Shown: positions 43,230 through 52,446, numbered from the stretch's first letter. The stretch is 64,000 bases of DNA from Natronorubrum texcoconense (GCF_900100335.1 NZ_FNFE01000002.1:682001-746000), one strand, 5' to 3'. Made by a program: numbers and translations. Notes: generated by a model not told the origin, from the sequence alone.

Positions 43230-43733
43230 CTACGTCGGCGTCCCGAGCGCGGTGATATCGTACTCGGCGAGATCTTCGGGGGGCTCGAGGATGATAACCT
43301 GAAACTCCCAGACGACGCCGCCGTCCAGGTCACCGGTCGACGCGAGGTAGCGGCCGATCTGCTCGCCGTCGTCGTTGTAGACCCGGACGCGGACCTCGAC
43401 GAGTTCGATTCGATCGCCGCCGGTGTTCTCGACGGTTCCCTGCACGGTCGAGCCGCGGTAGTCGTCCTCGAAGACGAACTCGTGGTCGGTGAGCGAGACC
43501 TCCTCGAGCGGCGTGACGCCTTCGTCGATCTCCTGTTCGGCGAGCGCCTCGGCGGCGACCAGTTCGTCCTCCGTGCGCGGTTCGCCGTCGACATCGCCGA
43601 TCTCGCCGGCCTCGTACTCCGGATCACCGCCGATTCCGGGACCGCCGTCGCCGGTGCACCCAGCGAGTGCGGTCGCGGAGCCGACGCCGAACGCGGCGAG
43701 TGCGCGGCGACGGCTCAGCGTCGGTCGCGTCAT
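43230..43733 (-). CDS. FxLYD-like Tat lipoprotein
   Basis: A 167-residue protein with a Tat motif (SRRRALAAFGVG) and lipobox LAGC, then an acidic spacer and one beta-sandwich domain. Its strands VQGTVENTGGDRIELVEVRVRVYND and WEFQVIIL match the FxLYD (extracellular Ig-like) pattern. It is anchored at the outer membrane surface face. It is convergent with the cupredoxin gene. Binding partner unknown. Confidence 0.72.
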   Translation of the reverse strand: MTRPTLSRRRALAAFGVGSATALAGCTGDGGPGIGGDPEYEAGEIGDVDGEPRTEDELVAAEALAEQEIDEGVTPLEEVSLTDHEFVFEDDYRGSTVQGTVENTGGDRIELVEVRVRVYNDDGEQIGRYLASTGDLDGGVVWEFQVIILEPPEDLAEYDITALGTPT

Positions 43734-43952
43734 CGATACCGACCTCGCGTGGCGGGCGACGGAGGAACTCGCCGGCGATTTGCGTAGCCGAGCATGGTGA
43801 TATCGTCAGGCTGAACGCATTTGAGTGTAAGCCCTGAAGGGGCAGCGTCGAGCGGGGCGAAACCGGTCCACACTCGTCACAGTGCGCGGAAATGCATGGA
43901 ATCAGTATGTGCAACGCAGCCCCTTATTGTCGCCTCGGCTGTCAGTACGAGT

Positions 43953-44996
43953 ATGGGGTCTTCTGAGACCGACGAGACGCTCGAATCCTACGGCACCGAG
44001 ATCGGAAAGCGAACGAACTCGGTCACTCGCGTTCGAGAGTGGGTGCTGGTCGAAGGGGACCGACTGTTCATCGCTTCACTCGTCTCCGTTGCCGTCTTCT
44101 TGCTGTTTCTCGCCATGAATCAGATCGGATTTATTTCGTTTACCAACGACGACTCGATCACTCGGCTCGCGGGCGGAATGATCGCTGGTACCTTCTCGCT
44201 GGTCACGCTCGTCGTCTCGATCAACCAGCTGATCCTCTCTCAAGAGTTCGCTTCGGCCGGCGACGCGCGCGAGCAACTCGAGGGCGTGATGAGCTTCCGG
44301 GAGGACGTCTCCGAGACGACGGACGTCGCGGCGAGTCCGGCCTCGCCGTCCCGGCTGCTCGAGTTGCTCGTCGAGACGATCAACGAGCAGGCCGCCGCGC
44401 TCGACGACGCCGCTTCGGAGTACGACGACGCGGAGGTCAGAGAGCTGATCGGTCGGTACACGAACAGCATCAAGGAGAGCACCGAACGGGTCGACGACAC
44501 CTTAGAGCACACGCGATTCGGAACGTTCAAGGCAGTTTCCGCGGCGGTAGGCTACGATGCCGCCTGGCAGCTCTACGTCGCGAGGAACCTCCGCGGGCGC
44601 TACGACGAGTCGCTCCCCGACGACGCGGTCGACGCGCTGGACGACCTGATCGGGACGCTAGAGCTGTTCAACACGACCCGCGAGCACTTCAAGACGACGT
44701 ACCTGCAGAAGGAGCTCACCCGGTTCTCGCAGTTGACGATTTACTGCGGCGTGCCGGCGATTCTGGGGGCGATGACGCTCGGCTTCGTCTACGCGGATCT
44801 CACCGGGCCGACGATCAGCGCGGTCTATCTTCCGTTCGTCGCCAGCGCACTCATCGCGATTGTCATCTCTCCGCTCGCCCTGTTGGTCGCGTTCATCCTG
44901 CGGACGGCGACCGTCACCCGGCGGACGGCGTCCGTCGGGCCGATGTTACCGCAGAAGGATCCAGACGCCGGGCCGTTCGAGGTCACCGACGACTGA
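43953..44996 (+). CDS. Four-TM membrane protein, family member 1
   Basis: A 347-residue protein with two N-terminal helices (about residues 40-62 and 78-102), a central helical domain (about 105-255) and two C-terminal helices (about 275-300 and 308-335). The second helix ends in the family motif SINQLILSQE. The central region has FREDVSE and REHFKTTYLQKEL. Two relatives follow at 46.0 and 47.1 kb and are closer to each other than to this one. No known domain recognised. A channel or signalling scaffold is possible but unproven. Confidence 0.75.
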   Translation: MGSSETDETLESYGTEIGKRTNSVTRVREWVLVEGDRLFIASLVSVAVFLLFLAMNQIGFISFTNDDSITRLAGGMIAGTFSLVTLVVSINQLILSQEFASAGDAREQLEGVMSFREDVSETTDVAASPASPSRLLELLVETINEQAAALDDAASEYDDAEVRELIGRYTNSIKESTERVDDTLEHTRFGTFKAVSAAVGYDAAWQLYVARNLRGRYDESLPDDAVDALDDLIGTLELFNTTREHFKTTYLQKELTRFSQLTIYCGVPAILGAMTLGFVYADLTGPTISAVYLPFVASALIAIVISPLALLVAFILRTATVTRRTASVGPMLPQKDPDAGPFEVTDD

Positions 44997-45268
44997 GGCG
45001 ACACGGCGACCAGTTTCTCGAGCACTCACCCACCGAATTCGTCTCCCGAGTAGTCACTCGAACACCAACCTGTCGAACTCGTCGAGGTCAGCATCCTCCC
45101 GGTCTGCTAAGTCGTAACGGTCGTCTTCTCGCCCCGTATCGCGTGCTCGAGCGATACGTTTCGGGTCGCGTCGATCGCGAGCCGAACGGACGATTCTGGC
45201 CGTTCGAACCGCGAGCGGAGTTCGAAAAGAGCGGCGTCGGGCGGTTCTGATCGGCAGCTACTCGACTG

Positions 45269-45835
45269 TTACGCAGACTCGTCGGCCTCGTCGAACGGCG
45301 CGTCGGTTGCCTCGGCCTTCGGTTTGATCTCGGCGACGAGCGCGAACAGCGCGCCGAGCAGCAGGCCGTACAGCAGATGTCCGACGAGGCTCTCGAGGGC
45401 GAACGCCGGGAACCCGGTCTCACCGCCGCCGACAGTCGCCCAGAGGGTGAGGGCGATAACCGGGAGGAACGCCCAGACGGCCAGCCCGTAGACGACCCCG
45501 GCGAGCGTCAGCCGTAGGCCGGGCCCCATCGCCGCGAGGAATCCGGTCTCGACGTCGGCCGTGATCGTTCCGAGAATCGGCCCTCGAGTGACGAGTAAGC
45601 CGAAGACCGTCCCGAGGATCAGTCCGTGGGCGACGTGGAACGCCCAGCCGGCCGTCCCGACCGGCTCGAGACCGTATATGCCGGGGATGGCGTCGGTGAC
45701 GATCGCCGGATCGACCAGCCACAGCACCGCGCCGAACAGCAGCGAACCGATCGCGCCACCGACCGCGCCGCCGACCAGCCAATTCAGGCTGCCGCCAACA
45801 CCGAACGTCGTCGGGTCGTCGATCTGGTAGCTCAT
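45269..45835 (-). CDS. Polytopic membrane protein, 188 aa
   Basis: Glycine-rich protein with about five membrane helices (GGAVGGAIGSLLFGAVLWLV, LILGTVFGLLVT, LAGVVYGLAVWAFLPVIAL, LLYGLLLGALFALVAEI). It has an acidic C-terminus and no catalytic motif. It lies between the first and second four-TM paralogs on the opposite strand. A TTTATTCG-type box lies about 30 bp upstream of ATG 45835. Function unknown. Confidence 0.7.
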   Translation of the reverse strand: MSYQIDDPTTFGVGGSLNWLVGGAVGGAIGSLLFGAVLWLVDPAIVTDAIPGIYGLEPVGTAGWAFHVAHGLILGTVFGLLVTRGPILGTITADVETGFLAAMGPGLRLTLAGVVYGLAVWAFLPVIALTLWATVGGGETGFPAFALESLVGHLLYGLLLGALFALVAEIKPKAEATDAPFDEADESA

Positions 45836-46020
45836 CGTAGTTCGTCGGTCGGCTTCGACGCGAATAAAGTCGCGACCTGTACATCAAAGTCGTCGCGCGC
45901 TCGCCGAGCCGTCGATCGCCACCGGACGAACTCGATCGTGTTTCCGTGCGAACACGTCCCAGTGCCGTCGCCTTCCGGGCCGGGTATTTTGCCGGCCACG
46001 GCCGTCCGTTCGAACAGTCG

Positions 46021-47046
46021 ATGAGCGACGCTGACTCGGGCGACGACTCCGGCGGGCAGGACAGACTGGGCGGGGCCCGACTGTGGATCCTGCTGCAGTT
46101 GAATCGGTGGGCGTTCACGGGGGCGATCCTTCTGATCGTCTACGTGATTCTCGTCGCCGCCAGCCTGCTCGATCTCACGCCGCTACGAACGATCGTCGAG
46201 AATCAGGACGGGATCGAGTTCCTCTTCTCGGCCTTTATCGGGGCGATCATCACCGGCACCTCGATCGTCGTCACGATCAACCAGCTCGTGCTCTCCCAGG
46301 AGCTCGGCGCGGTCGGCGACCAGCGCGAGCGCATGGGCGAGGCGATGGACTTCCGGCAGGACGTCGAGGACACGATTTCCGAGGACGCGAGTCCCCCCGA
46401 ACCCGGTGCGTTCCTCTTCGAACTCGTCGACGGCGTCTCCGAGCGGGCGAAAGAACTCGAGGAAGTCATGGAAGACGAACGGGACGAAGAGCTGCGGGAG
46501 AAGATTTCCGATTACGTCGACGACGCGACGGAGAACGCCGAAAGCGTCAAAGAGGACCTCGACGGCGCCCAGTTCGGGACGTTCCAGGTTATCTGGAACG
46601 CCCTCCAGTTCAATTACTCGCGGAAGATCTACGACGCCCGGAAGATCCGTGACGATCACGCGGACTCGCTTTCGGACGACGCCGACGAAAAGATCGATCA
46701 CATGATCGAGACGCTGAAACTGTTCGGGCCGGCCCGCGAGCACTTCAAGACGCTGTACTTCCAGTGGGAGCTGATCAACCTCTCGCGGGCGCTGCTCTAC
46801 ATCTCGGTGCCCGCGCTGACGATCATGGGGATCATGATCATGTACGTCGACGGGAACACGCTGCTGGGGACGACGATGGGCGTCGACAACCTCGTCTGGA
46901 TCACCAGCGCCGGCTTCGTCGTCGGCATCTCGCCGTTCGTCGTCTTCATCACGTACATCCTCCGGATCGCAACCGTCGCGAAGCGAACGCTAGCGATGGG
47001 GCCGTTCATTCTCCGGGAGTCAGAGCGGGACGAGGACCTGGGGTAG
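46021..47046 (+). CDS. Four-TM membrane protein, family member 2
   Basis: A 341-residue paralog with the same plan: helices at about 27-50 and 66-92, a central region with INQLVLSQELGAVGDQRERM, MDFRQDVED and REHFKTLYFQWELINLSRA, then two C-terminal helices. Its closest relative is the next gene. ATG 46021 (MSDADSGDDSGG) is chosen. It ends 92 bp before member 3 on the same strand, so the pair may share a transcript. Confidence 0.75.
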   Translation: MSDADSGDDSGGQDRLGGARLWILLQLNRWAFTGAILLIVYVILVAASLLDLTPLRTIVENQDGIEFLFSAFIGAIITGTSIVVTINQLVLSQELGAVGDQRERMGEAMDFRQDVEDTISEDASPPEPGAFLFELVDGVSERAKELEEVMEDERDEELREKISDYVDDATENAESVKEDLDGAQFGTFQVIWNALQFNYSRKIYDARKIRDDHADSLSDDADEKIDHMIETLKLFGPAREHFKTLYFQWELINLSRALLYISVPALTIMGIMIMYVDGNTLLGTTMGVDNLVWITSAGFVVGISPFVVFITYILRIATVAKRTLAMGPFILRESERDEDLG

Positions 47047-47138
47047 TCTGCGTTCCCGGCTTCCGCACTGGGTGGGCCCCGTCGCTGGCTGCAGTGTTTC
47101 CGTAGCTATTTCCGCCCCATCGTGGTAGCTCGCGAGCG

Positions 47139-48182
47139 ATGAGCGGTGACGGCTCACAGCCCAGTGACACGATGGCCGAGCGAAGCGCTGACCCCACCTG
47201 GAAACATCAGCTCCTGCTGAACGCGAACCGGTGGCTCGTCACGGCCGGACTCATGGCTTTCGTCTTCGTCGGCCTGCTCGCCGTCGGGGAACTGAGTCCG
47301 ATCTCGCTGCGGGCGCTGATGGGCGAGAAAGAGCCCGTCCACACGCTCTTTCAGGCGCTCGTCACCGCGCTGATCACCGGCGTCACGCTGGTCGTGACGA
47401 TCAACTCGCTGGTGCTCTCACAGGAACTGGGGGCCGTCGAGGACCAGCGCGGCCGTCTCGATGGCGCCCTCGACTTCCGAACCGACGTCGAGAGCTCGAT
47501 CGACGCCCCGATCAGCCCGCCGGAGCCGGCGTCGTTCGTCCAGGCGATCATCGCCGCCTCCGAAGAGCGCGCGCGAGAGTTCCGCGAAGCCGTCTCCGAC
47601 AGTCGGGACGACGAACTCATCGAGCGCGTCGACGACTTCGTCGACAACCTGACGACGCACGCCGACTCGATCCGGGACGACCTCGAGGACGCCCAGTTCG
47701 GCACCTACGACGTCGTCAAGGCCGCGCTGGACTACAACTACTCCTGGAAGATTTTCAGAGCGCGGCGGATCAAGAACGCCCACGTCGACTCCTTCGACGA
47801 GGAGGCCGAAGCAGCCTACGACGAACTGCTCGAGTCGCTGAAGCTGTTCGGCCTCGCTCGCGAGCACTTCAAGACGCTCTACTTCCAGTGGGAGCTGATC
47901 AACCTCTCGCGGGCGATGATGTACGTCGCCGTCCCGGCGCTGGTCGTGGCGATGTCGATGCTGCTCTTCTTCGACGCCGATGCCGTGACCGGGACCGTCC
48001 TCGGCATCGACGCCGTCGTCTGGGTCGTCGTCGCCACCTCGACCGTCGCCGTCACCCCCTTCCTGCTCTTGATCGCCTTCATCCTGCGAATCGCGACGAT
48101 GGCCAAGCGGACGCTCGCGATCGGTCCCTTTATTCTGCGGGACTCGAGTCGCGGCGAGGAGATCGACTGGGAGTCGGAGTGA
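47139..48182 (+). CDS. Four-TM membrane protein, family member 3
   Basis: A 347-residue paralog with helices at about 30-50 and 70-95, INSLVLSQELGAVEDQRG, LDFRTDVES and the highly conserved REHFKTLYFQWELINLSRA. Conservation peaks in this last block and around the second helix, which suggests the functional core. N-terminal 20 residues are polar. It follows member 2 by 92 bp. Confidence 0.75.
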   Translation: MSGDGSQPSDTMAERSADPTWKHQLLLNANRWLVTAGLMAFVFVGLLAVGELSPISLRALMGEKEPVHTLFQALVTALITGVTLVVTINSLVLSQELGAVEDQRGRLDGALDFRTDVESSIDAPISPPEPASFVQAIIAASEERAREFREAVSDSRDDELIERVDDFVDNLTTHADSIRDDLEDAQFGTYDVVKAALDYNYSWKIFRARRIKNAHVDSFDEEAEAAYDELLESLKLFGLAREHFKTLYFQWELINLSRAMMYVAVPALVVAMSMLLFFDADAVTGTVLGIDAVVWVVVATSTVAVTPFLLLIAFILRIATMAKRTLAIGPFILRDSSRGEEIDWESE

Positions 48183-48250
48183 CGGCGCCGAGAAGCGCCG
48201 AAGTCGGCGCCGCCCCGAGCTACTTCTCGCTCGGCGACGACTAGTAACGT

Positions 48251-48535
48251 ATGGCCAGCACTGCCTCCGACACCGTCCGCGTCTGGCTCGTCGAACGAAC
48301 GTACTCGGACGATGAACAGAACCTGATCATCCTCACCTACGCGACCACCGACGGGGACCGATACTTCCGCAAGGAACGGGCGCTGACGTCGTTTACGGAC
48401 GCTCGAGACACGACTGCCGCGATCGACGCCGATCCCGGAAATCTCGGTGCCGTCGACGACCCCGTCCTGCGAGAGCAGTACGCCGCCGAGGCCCGACGGA
48501 TGGCCGACGTTCACGATCCCGATGACGTGATCTGA
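48251..48535 (+). CDS. Hypothetical haloarchaeal protein, 94 aa
   Basis: Ninety-four residues with a beta-strand start (VRVWLVERTYSDDEQNLIILTYATTDGDRYFRKERAL is split over three strands) and an acidic, helical C-terminus (REQYAAEARRMADVHDPDDVI). No cysteine, no membrane helix, no known motif. ATG 48251 is used. It sits 68 bp downstream of four-TM member 3. Function unknown. Confidence 0.6.
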   Translation: MASTASDTVRVWLVERTYSDDEQNLIILTYATTDGDRYFRKERALTSFTDARDTTAAIDADPGNLGAVDDPVLREQYAAEARRMADVHDPDDVI

Positions 48536-48881
48536 CTACCGCTACCGACCAGAATCGATCGGACCACGTGCGGTGGCGCGCACTGGGCCGGAGTTCGCTC
48601 TTCAGAGGGAACTCCGGCTCGACTTTACGCGAGGTCGTCGCGAGTGTCACGAGCGACTGCGTGGAAGACGCGAAGCGTCTTCCTCTGGATGAGCGAGCGA
48701 CTGAAAGGAGCGAACGTTAGCGCGGGACCGAAGGTCCCGCGAACCATGCAAACGGGTGCTCCGCACCCGTGAGCAGAAATCGGCTGGGGAGGACGTGGAA
48801 ACCCTAGCCGCCATCGTCAGCAGCGTACTCGTTTTCGCTTCCAGTGATTCTCACTCTCCCCCGCTGAAATTCGTCAGGGAA
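48536..48881. other. Hairpin-array intergenic region, no gene
   Basis: About 345 bp between convergent genes. It contains four perfect hairpins in a row (48587-48770) and a GCTGGGGAGGACGTGGAAAC stretch that resembles the tail of TnpB elements. No frame with family character. Confidence 0.55.
48587..48770. repeat. Array of four perfect hairpins
   Basis: (1) GCCGGAGTTC with a 12-base loop and exact return arm (48587-48618). (2) GGAAGACGC-GAA-GCGTCTTCC (48663-48683). (3) CGCGGGACC-GAA-GGTCCCGCG (48721-48741). (4) ACGGGTGC-TCC-GCACCCGT (48752-48770). Three of the four have three-base loops, as at 18.56 and 35.8 kb. TGCAAACG before hairpin 4 also precedes a hairpin in the TnpB left end. Confidence 0.75.
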
Positions 48882-49226
48882 TCACAGCGGCGCGCCGACG
48901 AGCACGAGTTTGACACGCTCGTCGCCGCGGTTGAAGATCTGGCGCGACTCCTCGGCGTCGAGTCGAACGAGATCGTCCGCCTCGAGCGTCACCGTCTCGT
49001 CCCGATCGGTCAACTCGATCTCGGCGGTTCCCTCGACCACGTAGTAGATCTCCTCCTGATCGGTGTGGGTCTCGTCGTGTTCCTTCCCCTTCCCGCCGGG
49101 CTCGAGTTCGAGGATCGAGAAGCCGACGTGGTCGGACTCGAGTTCGTCCTTGAGAAACCACATGCCGCCGAACTCCTCGGGGACGACTGACTCCGGATCG
49201 GTCTTGGACGCGGTATCGTAGCCCAT
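48882..49226 (-). CDS. Cupin-domain protein, 114 aa
   Basis: A single cupin barrel: LELEPGGKGKEHDETHTDQEEIYYVVEGTAEIEL is split over the two cupin motifs, with the metal His/Glu residues in HDETHTDQEE and RLDAEESRQIFNRGD. Such proteins bind a metal and act as isomerases, dioxygenases or small-molecule sensors. ATG 49226 (MGYDTASKTDP) is used. Function within the family is open. Confidence 0.82.
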   Translation of the reverse strand: MGYDTASKTDPESVVPEEFGGMWFLKDELESDHVGFSILELEPGGKGKEHDETHTDQEEIYYVVEGTAEIELTDRDETVTLEADDLVRLDAEESRQIFNRGDERVKLVLVGAPL

Positions 49227-49511
49227 GCTCGGCTATTCGGGTGGAACGGCTAAATCGGTGGGGAAAGCGGAAATCGCGTTGGTCGGTGCAGATGGGACGA
49301 TCGATCGGACGACGATCGGCGTTCGATCGCTGCATTCGAACACGCCGTCACGACCGTCGCTCGCTCTCCTCCGGAAGCCATGTCTGTTGAATGACTCACA
49401 TGGGTTCAGTTACACTGATTCGTGCTATCACGATTCCCGCAAATCGTTTACTTGAGCCGCTGATAGTCACTTCATCAACTTCGAATCAGCCACACAGTAT
49501 GAGGATATGAT

Positions 49512-50519
49512 ATGAGTGATGCGAAAGACGTGCTGCTGTTCGGTGCGCTCGCACTTATCTGGGGGACGGCCTTCACGGCGATCGAAATCGGGCTCGAAAC
49601 CTTGCCACCGCTCCTGTTCGCGGCGGCCCGGTTAGACATCGCTGCGATCGTCTTCGCCGGCGTCGTTCTCCTCCGCCGCCTCGAGTGGCGACCCCGGACG
49701 AAAGCGGATCTGGCGCTCGTGCTCTCGAACGGACTCCTCGTCATCGGCGCGCACTTTGCGTTCTCCTTCGTCGGCCAGAGTTACGTCTCGAGTAGCGTCG
49801 CCGCGATTGTCCTCAGCTTCACGCCGATCATCACCCCGCTCATCGCGATTCGCCTCCTCGCGACGGAACGGATCGTCGTCACGGACGTCGTCGGTCTGGG
49901 CGCCGGACTCGCCGGCGTGATCGCGATCGCCGTCGCCGGAGGCACCTTCGACGGACAGCTCCTCGGCATCGGACTGCTCCTGGCGTCCGCGGTCGTCTTC
50001 GCGCTCGGCTCCGTGCTGACGGAACGCTGGACGCCGGTTCTCCCGACGATGTCGCTCCACGCCTGGTCGATGGGTATCGGCGCGGTGTTCCTCCACGCCA
50101 CGGCCTACGCGCATTCGGGGGCGTCGATCCGAAGCGTGACGTGGACGCCGTCGGCAGTCGCGGCGCTCGCCTATCTCGGTATCGTCGCGACCGCGGGCGG
50201 ATTCCTCCTCTATTTCGCCCTCCTGAGTCGGACCGGGGCGACGAACGTCAGCCTCATCAACTACGCGACGCCCGTCGTTGCCACCGTCTTCGGCGCGACG
50301 CTTCTCGGCGAGCAGATCACCGCGGCGACCGTCGCCGGGTTCGCGCTCATCGTCATCGGCTTCGCGCTCTGCAATATCCGCCCGCTCTGGCGGCTCGCCC
50401 GGTCCACTCGGAGCGCGAAGGGCGGCGGCCGCCCGCTCGAGCGCGGCGAGATTTGCGTCCGGGGGAACGTGTACACGGCGACACACGATTCACAGAGCCG
50501 TCTGCAACCGAGCGATTAA
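49512..50519 (+). CDS. EamA/DMT-family transporter
   Basis: The 335-residue protein has ten membrane helices in two EamA repeats (ALIWGTAFTAIEIGLETLPP in the first, ATAGGFLLYFALLSRTGATN in the second). Transporters of this type export amino acids, metabolites or drugs. A charged C-terminal tail of about 40 residues follows the last helix. ATG 49512 lies about 50 bp after an AT-rich stretch. Substrate not known. Confidence 0.85.
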   Translation: MSDAKDVLLFGALALIWGTAFTAIEIGLETLPPLLFAAARLDIAAIVFAGVVLLRRLEWRPRTKADLALVLSNGLLVIGAHFAFSFVGQSYVSSSVAAIVLSFTPIITPLIAIRLLATERIVVTDVVGLGAGLAGVIAIAVAGGTFDGQLLGIGLLLASAVVFALGSVLTERWTPVLPTMSLHAWSMGIGAVFLHATAYAHSGASIRSVTWTPSAVAALAYLGIVATAGGFLLYFALLSRTGATNVSLINYATPVVATVFGATLLGEQITAATVAGFALIVIGFALCNIRPLWRLARSTRSAKGGGRPLERGEICVRGNVYTATHDSQSRLQPSD

Positions 50520-50935
50520 CGCCGCTCGCTCGTTATCCAAGGCTCGCGGATAGCAGTACCGCTTCTTTCGCTGATTGACAATTTATTTTCTTATTTAACG
50601 TCGGGCATGAAACTCGTGGTAAGTGCAGTTCGAGGCGTTATCGGAGCAGCTACCTATCTCTCGGACAGGCGTCAGAAACGACCTGCTGAATATAGAGGGT
50701 GTGTGCAGCACGAGAGATGCATTTGTTTCACACCAAAACCAGTGAACCATCTGCTCCCTACACTTGTGATCCAAGCAGCGAAATGCGCGAATGCATCACG
50801 AGATTCGACTCGATCTACGAAAGCAAAGATCGGCGTACAGAAGACGTATCTATTGGCCTTGGACAATCACTGACTCCACCAGTAGAGCTGGACCGCCACC
50901 TGAAAATGGGATCGACACCGGAACGTCACTCCGAC
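50520..50935. other. AT-richer intergenic region without a supported gene
   Basis: About 415 bp between convergent genes, with lower GC than the flanks. Short frames on both strands have no family likeness and poor codon pattern. A decayed gene or insertion remnant is possible, but nothing identifies it. Confidence 0.4.
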
Positions 50936-51289
50936 CTACAGCCAGCGTACCGGAAGCTCGTCCCGGTGGGTGGTGATCAACTCGATAAGCGGGGCGATCT
51001 CGTCGAAGCGCGGTCCGCGCGTAATCGTCTTCGAACCCCGGTTCCATTCGATGAACCCCGCCTCGTCGAGCTTTGGGAGGTGAGCGTGGTGTAGACGTAC
51101 CAAGGCGTCCTCGCGTTGCTCGTCGCTGGTGAAGTCGCGTGGAGCGAATTCGACTTCGTCTCTCGGGTTCGCGTCGGCAAGCGCCGTCAGGATGCGGCGT
51201 CGAGGGGGCTTGCTGAGTACGTCGAATAGCTCGTCAAGGCTGGCACGCTCTCGTTGAACAGCCCGATTGCGTGGCGAATGGTTAGTCAT
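50936..51289 (-). CDS. Single-repeat DUF7344-type winged-helix protein
   Basis: The 117-residue protein has one winged-helix unit with SLDELFDVLSKPPRRRILTAL, HHAHLPKLDEAGFIEWN and the wing TITRGPRF, the same pattern as the two-repeat protein at 34968-35594. ATG 51289 (MTNHSPRN) is chosen because it is followed by the family start. Probably a DNA-binding regulator. It lies 181 bp downstream of the Lrp gene's stop in the same orientation with its own AT-rich promoter (TTTTATGCATATG). Confidence 0.75.
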   Translation of the reverse strand: MTNHSPRNRAVQRERASLDELFDVLSKPPRRRILTALADANPRDEVEFAPRDFTSDEQREDALVRLHHAHLPKLDEAGFIEWNRGSKTITRGPRFDEIAPLIELITTHRDELPVRWL

Positions 51290-51470
51290 AGGTTGTGAAG
51301 GAACAGATGAGCTTTTCCTCCCGATCCATCTGTTTCGATCTGCTAGTCTGCTCATATGCATAAAAGAGTTGCGCCAAACGCAGAATTCGGGCCGCATATT
51401 TCGTATTTGAGCGCTCAATAATTGCTGAATCAACAATCTAATCAGATATATTGATATTCTACTAGTTGAG

Positions 51471-51947
51471 CTACTCTTCGCCTGAGTTGGATTCGAACTC
51501 CCCCCACGGACGGGTGTAGTGGCTGGTGATGATTTCAGTGGATTCGACGGTGAAGCCTTGCGAAGAGAGGTCGTTAGTGATGTCGGTCAGGTCGCGGGTA
51601 TCCGTTGCGACGACCTCGACGTAGATATTGCGTTTACTGGTGAGCATCTCACGGACGTCAACGACCCCGCGCTGTTCTAATATACGGCGTGCCAGCTCCT
51701 CGCGTTCCTCGGCGGGGGCGCTGCAGACGAACAGTACGTGGAGCGGAAAGTTCGCCCGCTCGTAGTTGATCTTCGGGAAGTAGCCCTCGATGACGCCCCC
51801 TTCTTCCATCTCCTCGATGCGGTTGCGAACGGTGCTGGCAGAGACCTCAACCTCCTCTGCGATCTCGGCAATCGTGATGTTCCGGGCGTCCTTCTGGAGC
51901 AAGAACAGGATACCGCGATCAATCTCGTCGAGTGTGACGTCACTCAT
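51471..51947 (-). CDS. Lrp/AsnC family transcriptional regulator
   Basis: A 158-residue regulator: N-terminal helix-turn-helix (LDEIDRGILFLLQKDARN ... VSASTVRNRIEEMEEGGVI, about residues 5-50), then a RAM/ligand-binding domain (HVLFVCSAPAEEREELARR). It should respond to an amino acid or similar ligand and bind DNA as a dimer or octamer. ATG 51947 (MSDVTLDEID) is the family start. Neighbouring targets may include the HalOD1 gene, which starts 202 bp away on the other strand. Confidence 0.87.
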   Translation of the reverse strand: MSDVTLDEIDRGILFLLQKDARNITIAEIAEEVEVSASTVRNRIEEMEEGGVIEGYFPKINYERANFPLHVLFVCSAPAEEREELARRILEQRGVVDVREMLTSKRNIYVEVVATDTRDLTDITNDLSSQGFTVESTEIITSHYTRPWGEFESNSGEE

Positions 51948-52117
51948 GGATCTGTACAGTGTCGCCGCCTGTATGAATCTTCGTCCATCTTGGGGAATCC
52001 ACATCGGTGGCGTCTCTCACCGCGAGAGGGATGGACTGAGACTGTCCTTTGAAAGGAGACCTGTGCTTTTTGCATATTGGCTGGCGATATTTGTGAAATC
52101 GGCATTTTCGGGGCAAC

Positions 52118-52125
52118 ATATATAC
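52118..52125 (+). promoter_or_regulatory. TATA box of the HalOD1 gene
   Basis: ATATATAC 25-32 bp before the ATG at 52150, in an AT-rich patch, is a good haloarchaeal TATA box for a leaderless or short-leader transcript. Confidence 0.5.
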
Positions 52126-52149
52126 ACCATCGCAGCGCATGGGTAGGTA

Positions 52150-52446
52150 ATGGTATCACACGTCCCGTCGTACCGGGTGGTCGAGGCGGTAGCCCAAAAG
52201 GAGGGGGTCTCGCCGACCGAGTTATCTCCGCCATTGTTCAACGTCGTCGATCCGGAGGCGCTGGACGCGCTCGTTCAGGATGATGCGAACTCGAACACCA
52301 GTCAGGTAGTGGTTGAGTTCACGTACTTGAATTACGTCGTTCAGATCCGGAGCGGCCCCACAATGAGCATCTCGGTGCAGGCTAAAGACGCATCAATTGA
52401 CAATCCCGAGTTTATGCCCGAACAGAAAGCCAGCTTCGAGGAGTAG
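52150..52446 (+). CDS. HalOD1 output-domain protein, 98 aa
   Basis: The 98 residues are a single HalOD1 domain: VVEAVAQKEGVSPTELSPPLFNVVDPEALDAL is its typical helix-loop start, split here over the first half, and VVVEFTYLNYVVQIRS the beta end. HalOD1 is a predicted haloarchaeal signal output domain, usually a stand-alone small protein near sensors. ATG 52150 is supported by the TATA box. Its partner is not known. Confidence 0.82.
   Translation: MVSHVPSYRVVEAVAQKEGVSPTELSPPLFNVVDPEALDALVQDDANSNTSQVVVEFTYLNYVVQIRSGPTMSISVQAKDASIDNPEFMPEQKASFEE

Noticed and set aside
50607-50873. Plus-strand frame of about 88 codons after the EamA transporter gene
   Set aside because: Cysteine- and basic-rich composition unlike haloarchaeal proteins, and no conserved pattern. 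Probably chance in AT-richer DNA.
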